From Halorussus gelatinilyticus (GTDB lineage: Archaea; Halobacteriota; Halobacteria; Halobacteriales; Haladaptataceae): a stretch of 64,000 bases of DNA. Below, one piece after another: positions 17,507 to 24,942 of this stretch. Position 1 is the stretch's first letter. Each line of letters begins with the position of its first letter. The DNA is taken from assembly GCF_023238445.1 (NCBI RefSeq), contig NZ_CP096658.1:1364001-1428000 (forward strand), in the 5' to 3' direction. Position numbers and translations under genes: made by a program. A model generated the notes under the pieces. That model was given only the letters and a program-made list of their open reading frames with translations, was not told where the DNA came from and ran no database searches.

Positions 17507-18985
17507 TCAGACGTTACCCTGAAGCATTCCGCTCGTCCGGACGAAGAAGTACAGGACGAACGCGGCCGCCAGCGCCCAGTGGCCGGGCCGGGTGTCGTCG
17601 AGTTCGCCCGCGGCGAGTTTGACGATGGGGTAAGAGACGATGCCCGCCGCGATGCCGTAGGCGATGGAGAACGTGAACGGCATGACGAGGATGGTCATGC
17701 CCGCGGGGACGGCGTAGGTCAGGTCGTCCCACGCGATTTCGACCACGTTCCGGAGCATCACGACGCCGATGACGACCAACACGAGGTGCGAGGCGTAGGT
17801 CGGCACGGCGGTCGCCAGCGGGACGAGCGCCAGCGACGCGAGGAAGAGGAGTCCGACCACGAGCGCGGTCATACCGGTCCGGCCGCCCTCCTTGACGCCG
17901 GTCGAGGACTCGATGTAGGTCGTGACCGTCGAAGTCCCGAGCATCCCGCCGACCGTGGTGCCGACCGCGTCGGCCATCAGCGGCTTGTCGATGTCCGGGA
18001 GATTGCCGTCCTCGTCCAAGAAGCCCGCGGCCTGCGAGACGCCCGTGAGGGTGCCCGCGGTGTCGAAGAAGTCCACGAAGAAGAACGTGAAGACGACGAG
18101 CGCGAACGAGAAACTCTCGACGTTCTGGAGTCCGGTCACGAACGCGCCCGCCAGCGGCGCGATGTTGTACGCCGCGGCGTCGTAGGTCGCCGAGACGCTC
18201 GGCGCGAGCGCTATCGGCCCCTTGAGCGTGATGCCCGGCGGGGCTTGGTCGGCGGGGAACGCCGAGTAGCCCAGCGCGCTCGCGGCGTAGCCCATCAGCG
18301 AGGTCAGGACGATACCGACGACGATGGACCCGCGGAGACCGCGGGCGTAGAGCGCGAGCGTGAGGAAGAGACCGACGACCGAGATGATGGCGACCGGGTC
18401 GGACGCGAACACCGGGTTGAAGGTGAGGAAGGTCGCGCTGTCGCCCGCGACGACGCGCATCTCTTCGAGACCGATGATGGCGAGGAAGAGACCGATGCCC
18501 GCGCCGACCGCGAGTTTCACGGGTTCGGGGAATAGGTGGATGATGTACTCGCGCGCTCCGACCGCCGTTAGGGCGAGGAAGACGACGCCCTCCACGACGA
18601 CCGCGGCGAGTGCGGTCTGCCACGGGACGCCGAGCGCGCCGACGACGGTAAACGCGAAGAAGGCGTTCAGCCCGAGTCCCGGCGCTTGCGCGAACGGTCG
18701 GTTCGCGTAGAACGCCATCGTCAGGGTCGCCACCGCCGCCGAGATGAGCGTCACGACCGCTATCATCTGGAACGTCCGTTCGGGACCGACGCCCGCCGGT
18801 TGAATCGCCGTCGAGAGGATGGCCGGGTTGACCACGACGATGTAGCTCATCGTCAGGAACGTGGTCACGCCCGCGAGAATCTCCGTCCGAAGGTCTGTAC
18901 CGTGCTCCTCGAAGCCGAAGTACTCCGCGAGCGCGCCGGTCGCACCCGAGTCGGAGCGCGAATCACTCGTTTCTTCGATTCCCAT
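17507..18985 (-). CDS. NCS2-family purine permease (AzgA/PbuG type)
   Basis: A 492-residue nucleobase permease with about 12-14 helices. The start (LAEYFGFEEHGTDLRTEILAGVTTFLTMSYI) is diagnostic of the AzgA-like branch, which imports hypoxanthine, guanine or adenine by proton symport. Other family segments are PGLGLNAFFAF and FFFVDFFDTAGTLTGVS, where the Asp and Thr lie near the substrate site, and GTSTVTTYIESSTGVKEGGRTG. It lies upstream of nothing on its strand but is followed in the window by the GfcR-like regulator and pyrE, all on the minus strand, suggesting a nucleobase/PRPP context. Confidence 0.9.
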   Translation of the reverse strand: MGIEETSDSRSDSGATGALAEYFGFEEHGTDLRTEILAGVTTFLTMSYIVVVNPAILSTAIQPAGVGPERTFQMIAVVTLISAAVATLTMAFYANRPFAQAPGLGLNAFFAFTVVGALGVPWQTALAAVVVEGVVFLALTAVGAREYIIHLFPEPVKLAVGAGIGLFLAIIGLEEMRVVAGDSATFLTFNPVFASDPVAIISVVGLFLTLALYARGLRGSIVVGIVLTSLMGYAASALGYSAFPADQAPPGITLKGPIALAPSVSATYDAAAYNIAPLAGAFVTGLQNVESFSFALVVFTFFFVDFFDTAGTLTGVSQAAGFLDEDGNLPDIDKPLMADAVGTTVGGMLGTSTVTTYIESSTGVKEGGRTGMTALVVGLLFLASLALVPLATAVPTYASHLVLVVIGVVMLRNVVEIAWDDLTYAVPAGMTILVMPFTFSIAYGIAAGIVSYPIVKLAAGELDDTRPGHWALAAAFVLYFFVRTSGMLQGNV

Positions 18986-19146
18986 ATTGCACGAGTGAGC
19001 ATACTCTCGAAAGCGTACTTAACTATTCCCATCGAACCTAAGCATATACGCACAATCTTGCATGGATGCGTCGGGGTAACCCGTGAGAAAATCGAAAAGT
19101 CTACACGGACGTGCCCACGCCGAGACGCCAGTCGTTTTCGCTTCGG

Positions 19147-19863
19147 TTACGCCTCGAAGGTCGTCAGCGCGCCCACGGGGGCCTCGGTTCGGCCCTTCGC
19201 GCGGTCCAGTCCCTCGTCTCCGGCCGCGATGAGCGCGAAGACGCCGCCGACGCGAGCGTCCGCGCGGTCCACGATGTCCAACAGTAGTTCTTGGGTCTCG
19301 CCCGACCGGATGAGGTCGTCCACGACCAGCACGGTCTCGCCCGCGTCGATTGCCGACGCCGGGAGGTAGTAGGTCAACTCGATGCCCGACTGGAGGCGCT
19401 GGCGCGACTCGATGAACTCCTCGACGGCGGTCTCCTTGGACTTCTTGGCGTAGGCGACCCGCGCGTCGAAGTTCCGGGCCATCGCGGCCCCAAGCGTGAT
19501 GCCGTCGGTCGCCGCGGTCAGCACCACGTCGGGACGGTCGAACCCGAGTGACTCGGCCGCGACGGGGGCCACGAGGTCGAGGAACGACTGGTCGAAGACG
19601 ACGCTGGAGTTGTCCACGTACCCCTCGTCGTCCACCCGAATCCGGGCCTCCAGTTCGGCGGCGAGTTCGTCGCGGCCGACGCCGCCGACGATCTCCTCGG
19701 CGCGGTCCACGCTCGGCAGGACGTGACCGTTGACGTAGCGGTTCAAATCGCCCGCCGGGAGGCTCGTCACCTCGGCGAGTTCGTCGTACGTTCGGGTCTC
19801 CTTCAGCATCCGGAGGACGGCGACCGCCTGCAACTGCAGGGTCGCCTTCTCTGCGCGGTTCAT
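19147..19863 (-). CDS. gfcR: GfcR-like transcriptional regulator (HTH plus phosphoribosyltransferase domain)
   Basis: A 238-residue protein combining an N-terminal helix-turn-helix (about residues 22-50, TYDELAEVTSLPAGDLNRYVNGHV) with a PRTase-fold domain (about 80-238). The PRPP loop is ETVLVVDDLIRSGETQ. The architecture matches the haloarchaeal regulator GfcR, described in Haloferax as controlling sugar catabolism genes and previously annotated as an orotate PRTase. It is therefore a PRTase-like ligand sensor rather than an enzyme. A 15-bp palindrome and extra TGCGCAA half-sites lie just upstream of its start and may be autoregulatory. Confidence 0.82.
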   Translation of the reverse strand: MNRAEKATLQLQAVAVLRMLKETRTYDELAEVTSLPAGDLNRYVNGHVLPSVDRAEEIVGGVGRDELAAELEARIRVDDEGYVDNSSVVFDQSFLDLVAPVAAESLGFDRPDVVLTAATDGITLGAAMARNFDARVAYAKKSKETAVEEFIESRQRLQSGIELTYYLPASAIDAGETVLVVDDLIRSGETQELLLDIVDRADARVGGVFALIAAGDEGLDRAKGRTEAPVGALTTFEA

Positions 19864-19924
19864 GTTCTGTCCGGTCGTATTCCACGAACTTGAATAGACC
19901 GATAGGAGAGCGAGAGGATTTCGG

Positions 19925-19985
19925 CAGTACTGCGCAAACGTGTAGTTTCGAACTGCGCAATCGCGGCCCGCCGCGATTGCGCAGT
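19925..19985. promoter_or_regulatory. Palindrome and TGCGCAA half-sites between pyrE and gfcR
   Basis: A perfect inverted repeat has arms of 15 bp (19952-19966 and 19971-19985), reading ACTGCGCAATCGCGG and its complement around a 4-nt loop. Another TGCGCAA half-site is at 19931-19937, inside gcagtactgc. The palindrome begins 5 bp after the pyrE stop and ends about 90 bp before the gfcR start. It could be the pyrE 3' hairpin, an operator for the GfcR-like protein, or both. There is no T-tract. Confidence 0.6.
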
Positions 19986-19990
19986 CGCGG

Positions 19991-20533
19991 CTACTCGGCG
20001 TCGAGCAGTTCGCTCGCGGTCAGCAACGACTCCAGTTCCACGTCGTACTCGGCCAAGTTCTCGCTCGCGCCCTCCTCGCGGTCCACGACCACGAGGACGC
20101 GGTTCACCGTCGCGCCGGCGTCGCGAAGGGCCTCCACCGCGTCGGCCGCGCTCTGGCCGGTCGTGGCGATGTCTTCGAGGACGACGACCTCCTCGCCCTC
20201 GTCGAGTCGGCCCTCCACGAGGTTGGCCGTCCCGTAGTCTTTCTGCTGTTTGCGGGCGATGACGTAGGGCGTCCCGGTCTCGACGCTCGTGACCGCGACG
20301 AGCGGGACCCCGCCCAGCGCGACGCCCGCCAACTTCTCGTCGCCGGCGTGCCACTCGGCACGCTCCAAGCGTTCGGCGAACGCCTCCGCGATGCGTTCCA
20401 GACAGTCCGGGTCGGTCTCGAAGAGGTACTTGTCCACGTAGTAGTCGCTCGTGCCGCCGTGGGAGAGTTCGAACTCGCCGTACTTCACAGCGTCAGCGTC
20501 CCGGAGCGCCGCGATGAGTTCCTCGTTGGTCAT
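19991..20533 (-). CDS. pyrE: Orotate phosphoribosyltransferase
   Basis: PyrE joins orotate and PRPP to make orotidine 5'-phosphate in pyrimidine synthesis. The 180-residue protein starts with [18 protein letters not shown] (substrate-binding loop), continues with [17 protein letters not shown] and [17 protein letters not shown] (the flexible catalytic loop with lysines), and has the PRPP motif [13 protein letters not shown]. Length and motifs are complete, so it is the true enzyme in contrast to the HTH-bearing paralogue downstream. The ATG at 20533 is the family start. Confidence 0.93.
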   Translation of the reverse strand: MTNEELIAALRDADAVKYGEFELSHGGTSDYYVDKYLFETDPDCLERIAEAFAERLERAEWHAGDEKLAGVALGGVPLVAVTSVETGTPYVIARKQQKDYGTANLVEGRLDEGEEVVVLEDIATTGQSAADAVEALRDAGATVNRVLVVVDREEGASENLAEYDVELESLLTASELLDAE

Positions 20534-20597
20534 GTCGAGAACTCGGGGCGGCGGGAGTGAAAAGCGGTTCCGTTTGGCGCGAGTCGCCTCGGATCGG

Positions 20598-20969
20598 TTA
20601 CGCTTCGACGCGGGACTCGACCCACTCGTCGGCCCACGATTCGAGTTCCGAGAAGACGGGGCACAACTCTCGACTCTTCTCGGTCAGGCTGTAGTAGGTG
20701 GCGATTGGCTTGTCCTCGACGCGCCGGTTTACGAGCCCGTCCTCCTCCAAGTCGTCCAGAACCCGCGAGAGCGTCCGGGAACTCGCGTCGGTCGAGCGCT
20801 GGAGTTCGTTGAAGCGCTTCTCGCCGTCGCCGTGGAGGTCGTGGAGGACCACGAGCCGCCACTGCGAGCCGATCTGCTCGATGGCTTCCACGACGGGGCA
20901 CGCGCCGGCGTTCTTGGTCTCGGTCGCGTCGGTCTCGGTCGTCTCTGTCTCAGTGTGCATCGAGGACAT
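20598..20969 (-). CDS. HxlR-family winged-helix regulator
   Basis: A 123-residue DNA-binding protein. After a Thr/Glu-rich N-terminal tail comes [23 protein letters not shown], the HxlR hallmark with a redox-capable cysteine just before helix 1. The recognition helix region is [20 protein letters not shown] and the wing is [13 protein letters not shown]. HxlR proteins often sense electrophiles or oxidants through the N-terminal Cys and repress neighbouring genes as dimers. Candidate operators lie upstream at 21026-21110. A second ATG at 20960 is possible. Confidence 0.88.
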   Translation of the reverse strand: MSSMHTETETTETDATETKNAGACPVVEAIEQIGSQWRLVVLHDLHGDGEKRFNELQRSTDASSRTLSRVLDDLEEDGLVNRRVEDKPIATYYSLTEKSRELCPVFSELESWADEWVESRVEA

Positions 20970-21025
20970 GGATGTTTACTACTGACTCCATCGTCGCCAA
21001 ACCCACAAATAGGTTCCGTTCGGAA

Positions 21026-21110
21026 GTAGGTAACGAGACGAAACCTACTGTTCGACCGACAGCGACGACTGTTCGGTAGTGTGCTGCCGAAGTGTTCGCG
21101 GTCACGAACA
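21026..21110. promoter_or_regulatory. Candidate HxlR operators upstream of the regulator
   Basis: Two inverted repeats lie 57-141 bp upstream of the HxlR gene: GTAGGT/ACCTAC at 21026-21031 and 21043-21048, and TGTTCG-N6-CGAACA at 21093-21110. CTGTTCG also recurs at 21048 and 21069. Spacing and symmetry suit a dimeric winged-helix protein. This is inference from symmetry only. Confidence 0.4.
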
Positions 21111-21218
21111 GTTGCAGTCAGTACCAGAGCGGTGACGGTTCGCACCGGGGATTCACCGCGAGCGAGAGAGCGGAGCGACCGAGCGAGCGCAGGCTTTTTG
21201 GTAGCGCTTTTTATCGTG

Positions 21219-21241
21219 AGGGGTCGCCGACGGCGACCCCT
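21219..21241. repeat. Strong hairpin downstream of carS
   Basis: AGGGGTCGCCG and its reverse complement form a perfect 11-bp hairpin, 20 bp after the carS stop. In the carS direction the bases that follow are A-rich rather than T-rich, so it is a 3' stem-loop rather than a classic terminator. T5 tracts lie on the plus side (21195-21213). The rest of the 290-bp gap 20970-21260 shows no gene. Confidence 0.5.
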
Positions 21242-21260
21242 TACGCAAGAAAACGGTCCT

Positions 21261-21806
21261 TTACCACGGCTCGTCCTTCAGTCCCAGCGCGTACGCGATG
21301 GCGTTCGTCACGAGATGCAACAGCGGCGTCACGACCACGACGACGACCAGCACCGACAGGGTGAACACCTCACCGAACCAGTCCGGTGCGGCGAGAAACG
21401 CCAACAGGAGCGCGAACACCACGAAGTCGAGTTGGTCCACGCCGGGGAACGCCGCGCCGCGCTGGCGACCCGTCCGGCGCTTGAGGAACGACGCCGCGAT
21501 GTCGCCGAGCATCGCGCCCGCCGGGAGCGCCAGCAGGACCGCGGCCGGAAACGTCGGCAGGGCGACGCCCAGCAGGTCCGACGCGCTCGCTTCGACCGCG
21601 TTGAGGGCCACCCCGAGGAGCGCACCGGCCAGAATCCCCATCGCGGTTCCCCGCCACGTCTTCCCGTCGCCGAGGATTCGGCGGCCGTTCCACGTTCGCC
21701 CGCCGTCGATGGGCCGGCCCCCACCGGCCAGCACCGCGGCGTTGTTCGGGACGTACGCGGGTAACATCGCCCACAGCGCGATTGCGACGGTCTCGAAGAC
21801 ACCCAT
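21261..21806 (-). CDS. carS: CDP-archaeol synthase
   Basis: CarS transfers CMP from CTP to 2,3-di-O-geranylgeranylglycerol phosphate, giving CDP-archaeol for archaeal membrane lipids. The 181-residue membrane protein has about five helices. The hallmark cytoplasmic loop is ILGDGKTWRGTAMGILAG (about residues 44-61), and the second loop has RRTGRQRGAAFPGVDQLDFV with the catalytic Asp. The length is normal for the family. ATG 21806 gives the typical first helix. Confidence 0.93.
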   Translation of the reverse strand: MGVFETVAIALWAMLPAYVPNNAAVLAGGGRPIDGGRTWNGRRILGDGKTWRGTAMGILAGALLGVALNAVEASASDLLGVALPTFPAAVLLALPAGAMLGDIAASFLKRRTGRQRGAAFPGVDQLDFVVFALLLAFLAAPDWFGEVFTLSVLVVVVVVTPLLHLVTNAIAYALGLKDEPW

Positions 21807-22026
21807 ATATTTCCATGAGTGAGCGCGGGGGTCTTAAGCGGGTGGTTCTCGCGAGACGGTTGCGGTTTCCGTCGTCGGTTCGGTCGCCGGTCTCGGGTTC
21901 GCTGTCGTCGCCACGGGCTGTCGGGACCACCGAGTAGTCGTTTCGGAAGGCCTCCGTTCGCTCGCGTCGGAGGCACTGGCGGCGAATCGGCCAACTTAAA
22001 GACCCGCCGGTCACAACGCCCGACTA

Positions 22027-22863
22027 ATGATTCCACCCATCGCAAGCAGGTTCGTCGCGGGGGAGTCGCCGGCCGAGGCGCTCGAACACGCCCGCGACCT
22101 GAACGACCGGAACGTGAAGGCCATCCTGAACCTGCTCGGCGAACACTACCACGAGCGCGCTCCCGCCGACGAGGACGCCGAGGCGTACCTCCGACTCGTG
22201 GCCGACATCGAGAGCGCGGCGGCGGAGGCGTGCATCTCGGTCAAGCCCTCGCAGGTCGGTCTCGACGTGGGGACCGAGGTCTTCCACGAGAACGTGGAGC
22301 GCATCGCGGACTACGCCGCCGACCGCGACGTGTTCGTCTGGATAGACATGGAGGACCACGACACGACCGACGCGACCCTCGACATCTTCGAGAAGTTGGC
22401 CCGGAAGCACGAGGGCGGCGTCGGCGTCTGCGTGCAGGCGAACCTCAAGCGCACCGACGACGACCTGGAGCGCCTCGCGGACCTCCCCGGCAAGGTTCGA
22501 CTCGTCAAGGGCGCTTACGACCCGCCCGCCGAGGTCGCCTACGAGGAGAAGTCCGCGGTCAACGCCGCCTACGAGCGCCAACTCGAATACATGTTCGAAC
22601 AGTTCGACGGCGGTATCGCGGTCGGAAGCCACGACCCCCGGATGATACGGCTCGCCGAGGAACTCCACGAGGAGTACGGCACCGACTTCGAGATTCAGAT
22701 GCTGATGGGCGTGCGCGAGGACGCTCAGACCGACCTCGCCGAGGAGTACGAGGTCTGGCAGTACGTCCCGTACGGCGACAAGTGGCTCTCGTACTTCTAC
22801 CGGCGCGTGATGGAGCGTAAGGAGAACCTGCTGTTCGCGGCCCGCGCCGTCCTCGGTCGATAG
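22027..22863 (+). CDS. Proline dehydrogenase
   Basis: A 278-residue FAD-dependent TIM-barrel enzyme that oxidises proline to pyrroline-5-carboxylate. Family motifs are ISVKPSQVGL near residue 75, a FVWIDMEDHDTTD strand, RLVKGAYDPPAEVAY (about 160-175) and the C-terminal YVPYGDKWLSYFYRRVMER, in which the Arg pair holds the proline carboxylate. It is monofunctional, as in Archaea and Gram-positives; no aldehyde dehydrogenase partner is nearby. A TATA-like acttaaag lies about 30 nt upstream. Confidence 0.88.
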   Translation: MIPPIASRFVAGESPAEALEHARDLNDRNVKAILNLLGEHYHERAPADEDAEAYLRLVADIESAAAEACISVKPSQVGLDVGTEVFHENVERIADYAADRDVFVWIDMEDHDTTDATLDIFEKLARKHEGGVGVCVQANLKRTDDDLERLADLPGKVRLVKGAYDPPAEVAYEEKSAVNAAYERQLEYMFEQFDGGIAVGSHDPRMIRLAEELHEEYGTDFEIQMLMGVREDAQTDLAEEYEVWQYVPYGDKWLSYFYRRVMERKENLLFAARAVLGR

Positions 22864-22936
22864 GCTGGACGGTCTTTCGCCGAGCTAATTCTCTGCATTT
22901 CGGGAACCGACGGCGTATTTTATCCCCGTAGAATCA

Positions 22937-22979
22937 AAATATATTCGTGTGGCAAATACTAACAACGGGCTGGGGGTGA
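22937..22979 (+). promoter_or_regulatory. TATA and Shine-Dalgarno leader of micropeptide 1
   Basis: An AT-rich atatatt element is followed by TAACAAC and a strong SD GGGGGTGA (22972-22979), four nt before ATG 22984. The 43 nt from atatt to the ATG align without gaps to the leader of micropeptide 2 (about 31 of 43 identical). Confidence 0.6.
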
Positions 22980-22983
22980 ACAC

Positions 22984-23052
22984 ATGGTTGACGTCTTCGC
23001 TTGGGGCTGTGGATACCACTACGGTTCCAGTCAAGTGATTTGCTTGGGATAG
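22984..23052 (+). CDS. Micropeptide 1 of a tandem pair (GCGYHYGS family)
   Basis: A 22-codon ORF, ATG 22984 to TAG 23052, encoding MVDVFAWGCGYHYGSSQVIC plus Leu-Gly. It shares M-x-D, GCGYHYGS, QV and the second Cys with the next micropeptide (13 of the first 20 residues identical). The shared SD leader and TATA indicate that both are expressed. Two Cys and one His could bind a metal or form a disulfide. It has no signal peptide. No known family is recognised; it could be a signalling or regulatory micropeptide, or a modified peptide. A T-tract terminator follows at 23136. Confidence 0.65.
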   Translation: MVDVFAWGCGYHYGSSQVICLG

Positions 23053-23135
23053 CGTCACCCGCCAGTCGAATCGTTCTCCGAACGCGTCGCGGTCGCGCGA
23101 CCTTCGCCGACTCAACCCACGAAACGCATCAATAC

Positions 23136-23149
23136 GCACGTTTTTGTGC
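23136..23149 (+). terminator. T5 tract with short stem after micropeptide 1
   Basis: GCAC-GTTTTT-GTGC gives a 4-bp stem around a T5 tract, 84 bp after the micropeptide 1 stop and before the second promoter. T-rich tracts end transcription in Archaea. Confidence 0.45.
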
Positions 23150-23171
23150 TGATTTAATGCTGAACCTCAAC

Positions 23172-23212
23172 GTATATTTACGTGGTAACTGATAACAACC
23201 TACTGGAGGTGA
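23172..23212 (+). promoter_or_regulatory. TATA and Shine-Dalgarno leader of micropeptide 2
   Basis: gtatattta (about 23172-23180) is followed by TAACAAC and the perfect SD GGAGGTGA (23205-23212), four nt before ATG 23217. The layout is the same as for micropeptide 1, 233 bp upstream. Confidence 0.6.
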
Positions 23213-23216
23213 ACTC

Positions 23217-23306
23217 ATGATAGACTTCAAGTTCTTCGGTTGCGGGTACCACTACGGTTCCCAGCAAGTGGTCTGTGCGCAGACCGATTCCGACGGGCAT
23301 CGGTAG
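23217..23306 (+). CDS. Micropeptide 2 of a tandem pair (GCGYHYGS family)
   Basis: A 29-residue ORF, ATG 23217 to TAG 23306, beginning MIDFKFFGCGYHYGSQQVVC and ending with a polar TDSDGHR tail that micropeptide 1 lacks. The GCGYHYGS-x-QV-x-C core is kept while the residues around it differ, which suggests selection on the peptide rather than a recent DNA copy. It has a perfect SD. Downstream (23310-23350) nested inverted repeats ACTACG/CGTAGT and CGGAC/GTCCG may form a 3' structure. The function is unknown. Confidence 0.65.
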   Translation: MIDFKFFGCGYHYGSQQVVCAQTDSDGHR

Positions 23307-23415
23307 TTCACTACGTCGCGGACGGCGGTCCGTGACGAGCGTTCCGTAGTCGGCCGCCGCGAAGTTCGGCCGATAACATCTAGTTTATACACCTGCGTTC
23401 GGATACTCCGACCAA

Positions 23416-24060
23416 ATGTCCTCGTGGAAACGCGACATCGCAAGCGGTCTCATCGTCCTCGCCCCCCTGATAGTTACGACGTACATCATCGCCTACCTGT
23501 ACTCCATGCTGGCGGGCCTCCCGTTCCTCGAAAAAATCAAACCGTACGAACTCGTCCCCGGACTGATAATCCCCTCGTCGGCGCTCCGGGTCACCATCGT
23601 CCTGCTGGTGTTCTCGATGCTGGTCCTCAGCGTCGGGTACATGATGCGGACCGCGGTCGGGTCGCTCGTGGAGAACGCCATCGACGGCCTGATGAACCAG
23701 GTTCCGGGCCTCCGCGTCGTCTACAACGCCTCGAAGATGGCGGCCGAGACGGCCCTCTCGGACTCGACCGACCTGCAAGCGCCCGTCAAAGTCGAGGCGT
23801 GGCAGGGGATGCGGATGACCGCGTTCAAGACGGGGAAAACGACCGACGACGGCCGCGAACTGCTCTTCCTCCCGACCGCACCGAACATCACCACCGGGTT
23901 CGTCGTCGAGATGAAACCGAGCGAGTTCGAGGAGACCGACGAGACCGTCGAGGACGCGTTGACCCGCATCCTGAGCGCCGGGTTCGGCGAGACCAGCGAG
24001 TCGGGCATCCCCATCGACGTGGAAGACGAGAAGGAGACCAAATCGCCGCCGCCGCAGTAA
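23416..24060 (+). CDS. DUF502 family membrane protein
   Basis: A 214-residue protein with two N-terminal membrane helices (about residues 9-31 and 55-79), then MNQVPGLRVVYNASKMA, the DUF502 hallmark, and a cytoplasmic beta-rich domain with TGFVVEMKPSEFEE. The C-terminal 20 residues are charged and disordered. DUF502 proteins occur in Bacteria, Archaea and plants (the plant homologues are LIKE-COV), with no established biochemical role. A TATA-like gtttatac lies about 30 nt upstream of ATG 23416. Confidence 0.85.
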   Translation: MSSWKRDIASGLIVLAPLIVTTYIIAYLYSMLAGLPFLEKIKPYELVPGLIIPSSALRVTIVLLVFSMLVLSVGYMMRTAVGSLVENAIDGLMNQVPGLRVVYNASKMAAETALSDSTDLQAPVKVEAWQGMRMTAFKTGKTTDDGRELLFLPTAPNITTGFVVEMKPSEFEETDETVEDALTRILSAGFGETSESGIPIDVEDEKETKSPPPQ

Positions 24061-24170
24061 CTACTGTCGTTCTCCTGTCGCTGTTGTGACCTCAGAGGAT
24101 GGTCCCAACGGTCTGCTGGATGCAGAGCGTCTATGCCGCATATTCCACCAATACGGCTTCGATAGGTGAA

Positions 24171-24758
24171 TTATAGAGATTTTGTCCGCTCGTGTAAATC
24201 AGAAATTCCGCCACCCAGGATGAGGAATCCGAGAGTTAGAATTGCGATAAACCCGAGCCAGTTCTGCATGACACCCTGTAGATAGTTTTGAGTAAGCAAT
24301 TCATTCGGTATTGGTCCTGAAACAGTAAATATCTGCAAGACAAACCCAACTGCAAGTCCAGCCACGCCGACATTTGTTTTGACAGAGAGTTCCGCTTTAG
24401 ACTCAATCTCTGATATTAACGTATTGGGTTGGTCGAAGGTGTCCTCAGCGAGGATTTCTGGGGTATACAACGTCGGCAACGCTAATGCGATACTGCCGAG
24501 CATCCCGAGAACTAGCCCATATATTTGCGAATCAAGGTGGAACAGCAGGTCATACGCAAGTAGCATTAACCCCGTCTTCCAGAGTACGCTCAAGTTCGCG
24601 TGTTCTACGTATTGTTGGGCGAGAATTGACCTTGTAATCGATACCTGCTCATCGCTCAGGTCATCCGGGTCACCATATCTACTGGGAAGAATTGCGAGAA
24701 TGTAATCTCGCGTCCATCGTTCTGTTCGATTGAGTTCCGGTTCAGTCAACTCCGGCAT
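24171..24758 (-). CDS. Hypothetical four-helix membrane protein, AT-rich
   Basis: A 195-residue protein with an N-terminal cytoplasmic region (about 60 residues, with TRSILAQQYVEHANLS) and about four membrane helices (65-82, 86-105, 130-148, 165-185), ending in a short basic tail. Codon use is clearly AT-richer than that of the flanking DUF502 and ilvE genes, suggesting later acquisition. I do not recognise the family. Membrane proteins of this layout can occur in toxin or immunity loci, but nothing here shows that. Confidence 0.65.
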   Translation of the reverse strand: MPELTEPELNRTERWTRDYILAILPSRYGDPDDLSDEQVSITRSILAQQYVEHANLSVLWKTGLMLLAYDLLFHLDSQIYGLVLGMLGSIALALPTLYTPEILAEDTFDQPNTLISEIESKAELSVKTNVGVAGLAVGFVLQIFTVSGPIPNELLTQNYLQGVMQNWLGFIAILTLGFLILGGGISDLHERTKSL

Positions 24759-24869
24759 ATTCTCCTCGTTGTGACTCCTTACAGATTAATCTATTCAGTA
24801 CTTGAAGTCTGAATATTACCGGAGCAGATGCGCTATGTATTCCGCACGACCGCTAAAATCTGTCAGAAT

Positions 24870-24916
24870 CGAGGGTTTCAACGAGGCCGCTCTCCTATTT
24901 TCGAGGGAAACCCTCG
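24870..24916. repeat. Inverted repeat downstream of ilvE
   Basis: CGAGGGTTTC (24870-24879) and GAAACCCTCG (24907-24916) are perfect inverted repeats. The second arm also contains a small CGAGGG-AAA-CCCTCG hairpin (24902-24916), 27 bp past the ilvE stop. It may be a 3' stem-loop for ilvE. Confidence 0.45.
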
Positions 24917-24942
24917 CTATTATTTGAGGTCTTTCGACGTCG

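Noticed and set aside
21219-21241. Hairpin as an intrinsic terminator of carS
   Set aside because: The T-tracts lie on the wrong strand for carS; kept only as a repeat feature.
22885-23139. 84-codon minus-strand frame over micropeptide 1
   Set aside because: It has no family signature and runs antisense to the first micropeptide and its promoter, whose leader and core are shared with the second copy.
24870-24916. GTTTCAACGAGG-like sequence as a CRISPR repeat remnant
   Set aside because: Only a single copy, no spacer series and no cas genes; explained as an inverted repeat near ilvE.
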